64,000 bases of DNA, from the NCBI GenBank assembly GCA_036524005.1, contig DATDDB010000094.1, positions 23,276 through 87,275 on the forward strand, written 5' to 3'. The DNA comes from DATDDB01 sp036524005 (GTDB taxonomy: Bacteria > Pseudomonadota > Gammaproteobacteria > Burkholderiales > Gallionellaceae). How positions within the stretch are numbered: position 1 is the stretch's first letter; every line of letters starts with the position of its first letter. Positions 62,952-64,000 of the stretch are shown here, piece by piece. The notes beneath the pieces were generated by a model, which saw only the letters and a list, made by a program, of their open reading frames with translations, was not told the DNA's origin and did no database searches. Position numbers and translations under genes: made by a program.

Positions 62952-63947
62952 ATGCAACAAACGACCCAGCAACCGCCCCTGACGAATTGTGCACTGTCCA
63001 TCATCGTGCCGGTCTACCGCAGCGCACCCATCCTGCCGGAACTGGTGGAGCAGATTCACGCCGAAATGCAGAAGGAAGGGCTGGATGGCCGTTTTGAACT
63101 GATACTGGTGAACGACTGCAGCCCGGACAACAGCTGGCAAACCATCCGTTCCCTGGCCGGGGAGCACCCGTTCCTCCGCGGCATTTCGCTGCGCCGCAAC
63201 GCCGGCCAGCACAATGCGATCATGGCCGGACTGCACCACGCCAGCGGAGAATTCATCGTGCTCATGGACGACGACCTGCAGCACCCGCCCAGCGCCATCC
63301 GCGACATCCTGCGCGCGCTGGCATCCGGCTACGACGTGTGCTACACCAACTACCTGAACCGGCAGCATGCCTTGTGGAAACAACTGGGCAGCCGTTTCAA
63401 CGACTGGGTGGCCAACCTGCTGCTGGGCAAACCCAAAGGCTTGTACCTGTCTTCATTCAAGGGCATGCGGCACGAGGTCGCACAGGAGATCATCCGCTAC
63501 GACGGCCCCTATACCTACATCGACGGGTTGATCCTGGACGTGACCCGCTCCATCACCACCGTGGACATCGAGCACCAGGAGCGCTACGAGGGGGAGAGCA
63601 ACTACACCCTGGGCAGGCTGTTCTCGCTGTGGATGAAAATGGCGACCAGTTTCTCGGTGGTGCCGCTGCGCCTGGCCACCTATCTGGGATTCACCCTCTC
63701 GGCAATCAGCATGATCATGATCGTGGTGGTCATCGTGCAGAAATTGCGCCACCCGGAATGGCCCGGCGGCTGGGCCTCGACGATGGCGACGATACTTTTC
63801 ATCGGCGGCATCCAGACCCTGTGTATCGGCATGATAGGCGAATACCTGGGGCGCGCCTACCTGAAGCTCAACCGCAAGCCGCAGTTCGTCATCGGCCGCA
63901 CGACCTGGGATGCGCAGTCGGGCGCGAACAAGCCGGGGGAATCCTGA
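62952..63947 (+). CDS. Polyprenyl-phosphate glycosyltransferase (GT2, ArnC/DPM1-like)
   Basis: A 331-residue protein with a GT2 domain (SIIVPVYRSAPILPEL at the start, VNDCSPDNSW, and the metal-binding MDDDLQHPP, about 107-115) followed by two C-terminal membrane helices (about 236-262 and 273-295). Proteins of this layout transfer a sugar from a nucleotide donor to undecaprenyl phosphate on the cytosolic side. The product could serve the ArnT-like enzyme divergently encoded. The last 53 bp of the window after it contain nothing recognisable. Confidence 0.9.
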   Translation: MQQTTQQPPLTNCALSIIVPVYRSAPILPELVEQIHAEMQKEGLDGRFELILVNDCSPDNSWQTIRSLAGEHPFLRGISLRRNAGQHNAIMAGLHHASGEFIVLMDDDLQHPPSAIRDILRALASGYDVCYTNYLNRQHALWKQLGSRFNDWVANLLLGKPKGLYLSSFKGMRHEVAQEIIRYDGPYTYIDGLILDVTRSITTVDIEHQERYEGESNYTLGRLFSLWMKMATSFSVVPLRLATYLGFTLSAISMIMIVVVIVQKLRHPEWPGGWASTMATILFIGGIQTLCIGMIGEYLGRAYLKLNRKPQFVIGRTTWDAQSGANKPGES

Positions 63948-64000
63948 TTCCGAAGAGCAATGGTTTGCTTTACCCTCACCGAAACAAGTTTTTAACCGAC

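Overview
The window looks like a chromosomal segment of a betaproteobacterium, probably of the Nitrosomonadales (Gallionellaceae-like). This is an inference from gene content, not a database match. The supporting features are a complete division/cell-wall (dcw) cluster ending in ddl-ftsQ-ftsA-ftsZ-lpxC, an M23 peptidase gene next to secA, the block lolB-ispE-tRNA-Gln-prs-rplY-pth-ychF, and an EarP/EF-P pair with Arg32. The sequence is moderately GC-rich, with long open antisense frames that are shadows of real genes.

Layout. 1-3183: 5' part of secA, an M23 peptidase, dciA and a small membrane protein. 3251-21779: the dcw operon on the minus strand, running from a well-formed promoter with three MraZ boxes through mraZ-rsmH-ftsL-ftsI-murE-murF-mraY-murD-ftsW-murG-murC-murB-ddl-ftsQ-ftsA-ftsZ to lpxC, mostly with 4-nt start/stop overlaps. 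21979-22333: RNase P RNA. 22387-27200: minus-strand genes for an HhH lipoprotein, a small membrane protein, a MacA-like adaptor, a K+ channel, peptide deformylase and an MtnP-type phosphorylase. 27372-36680: a plus-strand run of a Mg2+ P-type ATPase, a response regulator, a histidine kinase, an ABC ATPase, two MacB-like permeases and an unknown exported protein. 36949-38687: earP-efp. 38883-41763: a Gld-type ABC exporter on the minus strand. 41906-53322: TPR lipoprotein, lolB, ispE, tRNA-Gln, prs, rplY, pth, ychF, a methyltransferase, rhlE, srkA, a YchJ-type protein and a GcvR-like protein. 53350-58257: YqhA- and YihY-type membrane proteins, ttcA, a pteridine reductase and a MidA-type methyltransferase. 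58226-63947: a divergent glycan cluster (membrane protein, Asp-box protein and ArnT-like transferase on minus; epimerase and GT2 transferase on plus).

Most genes are housekeeping: peptidoglycan precursor synthesis and septation, lipid A commitment (lpxC), lipoprotein delivery (lolB), isoprenoid and PRPP synthesis (ispE, prs), and translation (efp, rplY, pth, def, ychF, ttcA, rnpB). The accessory interest lies in the mgtA-two-component-ABC run and the glycan cluster.

The most unusual non-coding signal is a dispersed repeat. Four copies (23348-23519, 34194-34254, 46233-46313, 52113-52274) fold into one or two hairpins whose stems carry compensatory changes. Two copies carry a second conserved module just upstream of a start codon in the same orientation. 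A different 463-bp element bounded by perfect hairpins separates the two MacB-like permeases, and a MITE-like 122-bp element with 18-bp inverted ends follows efp. I found no CRISPR array, prophage or transposase gene.
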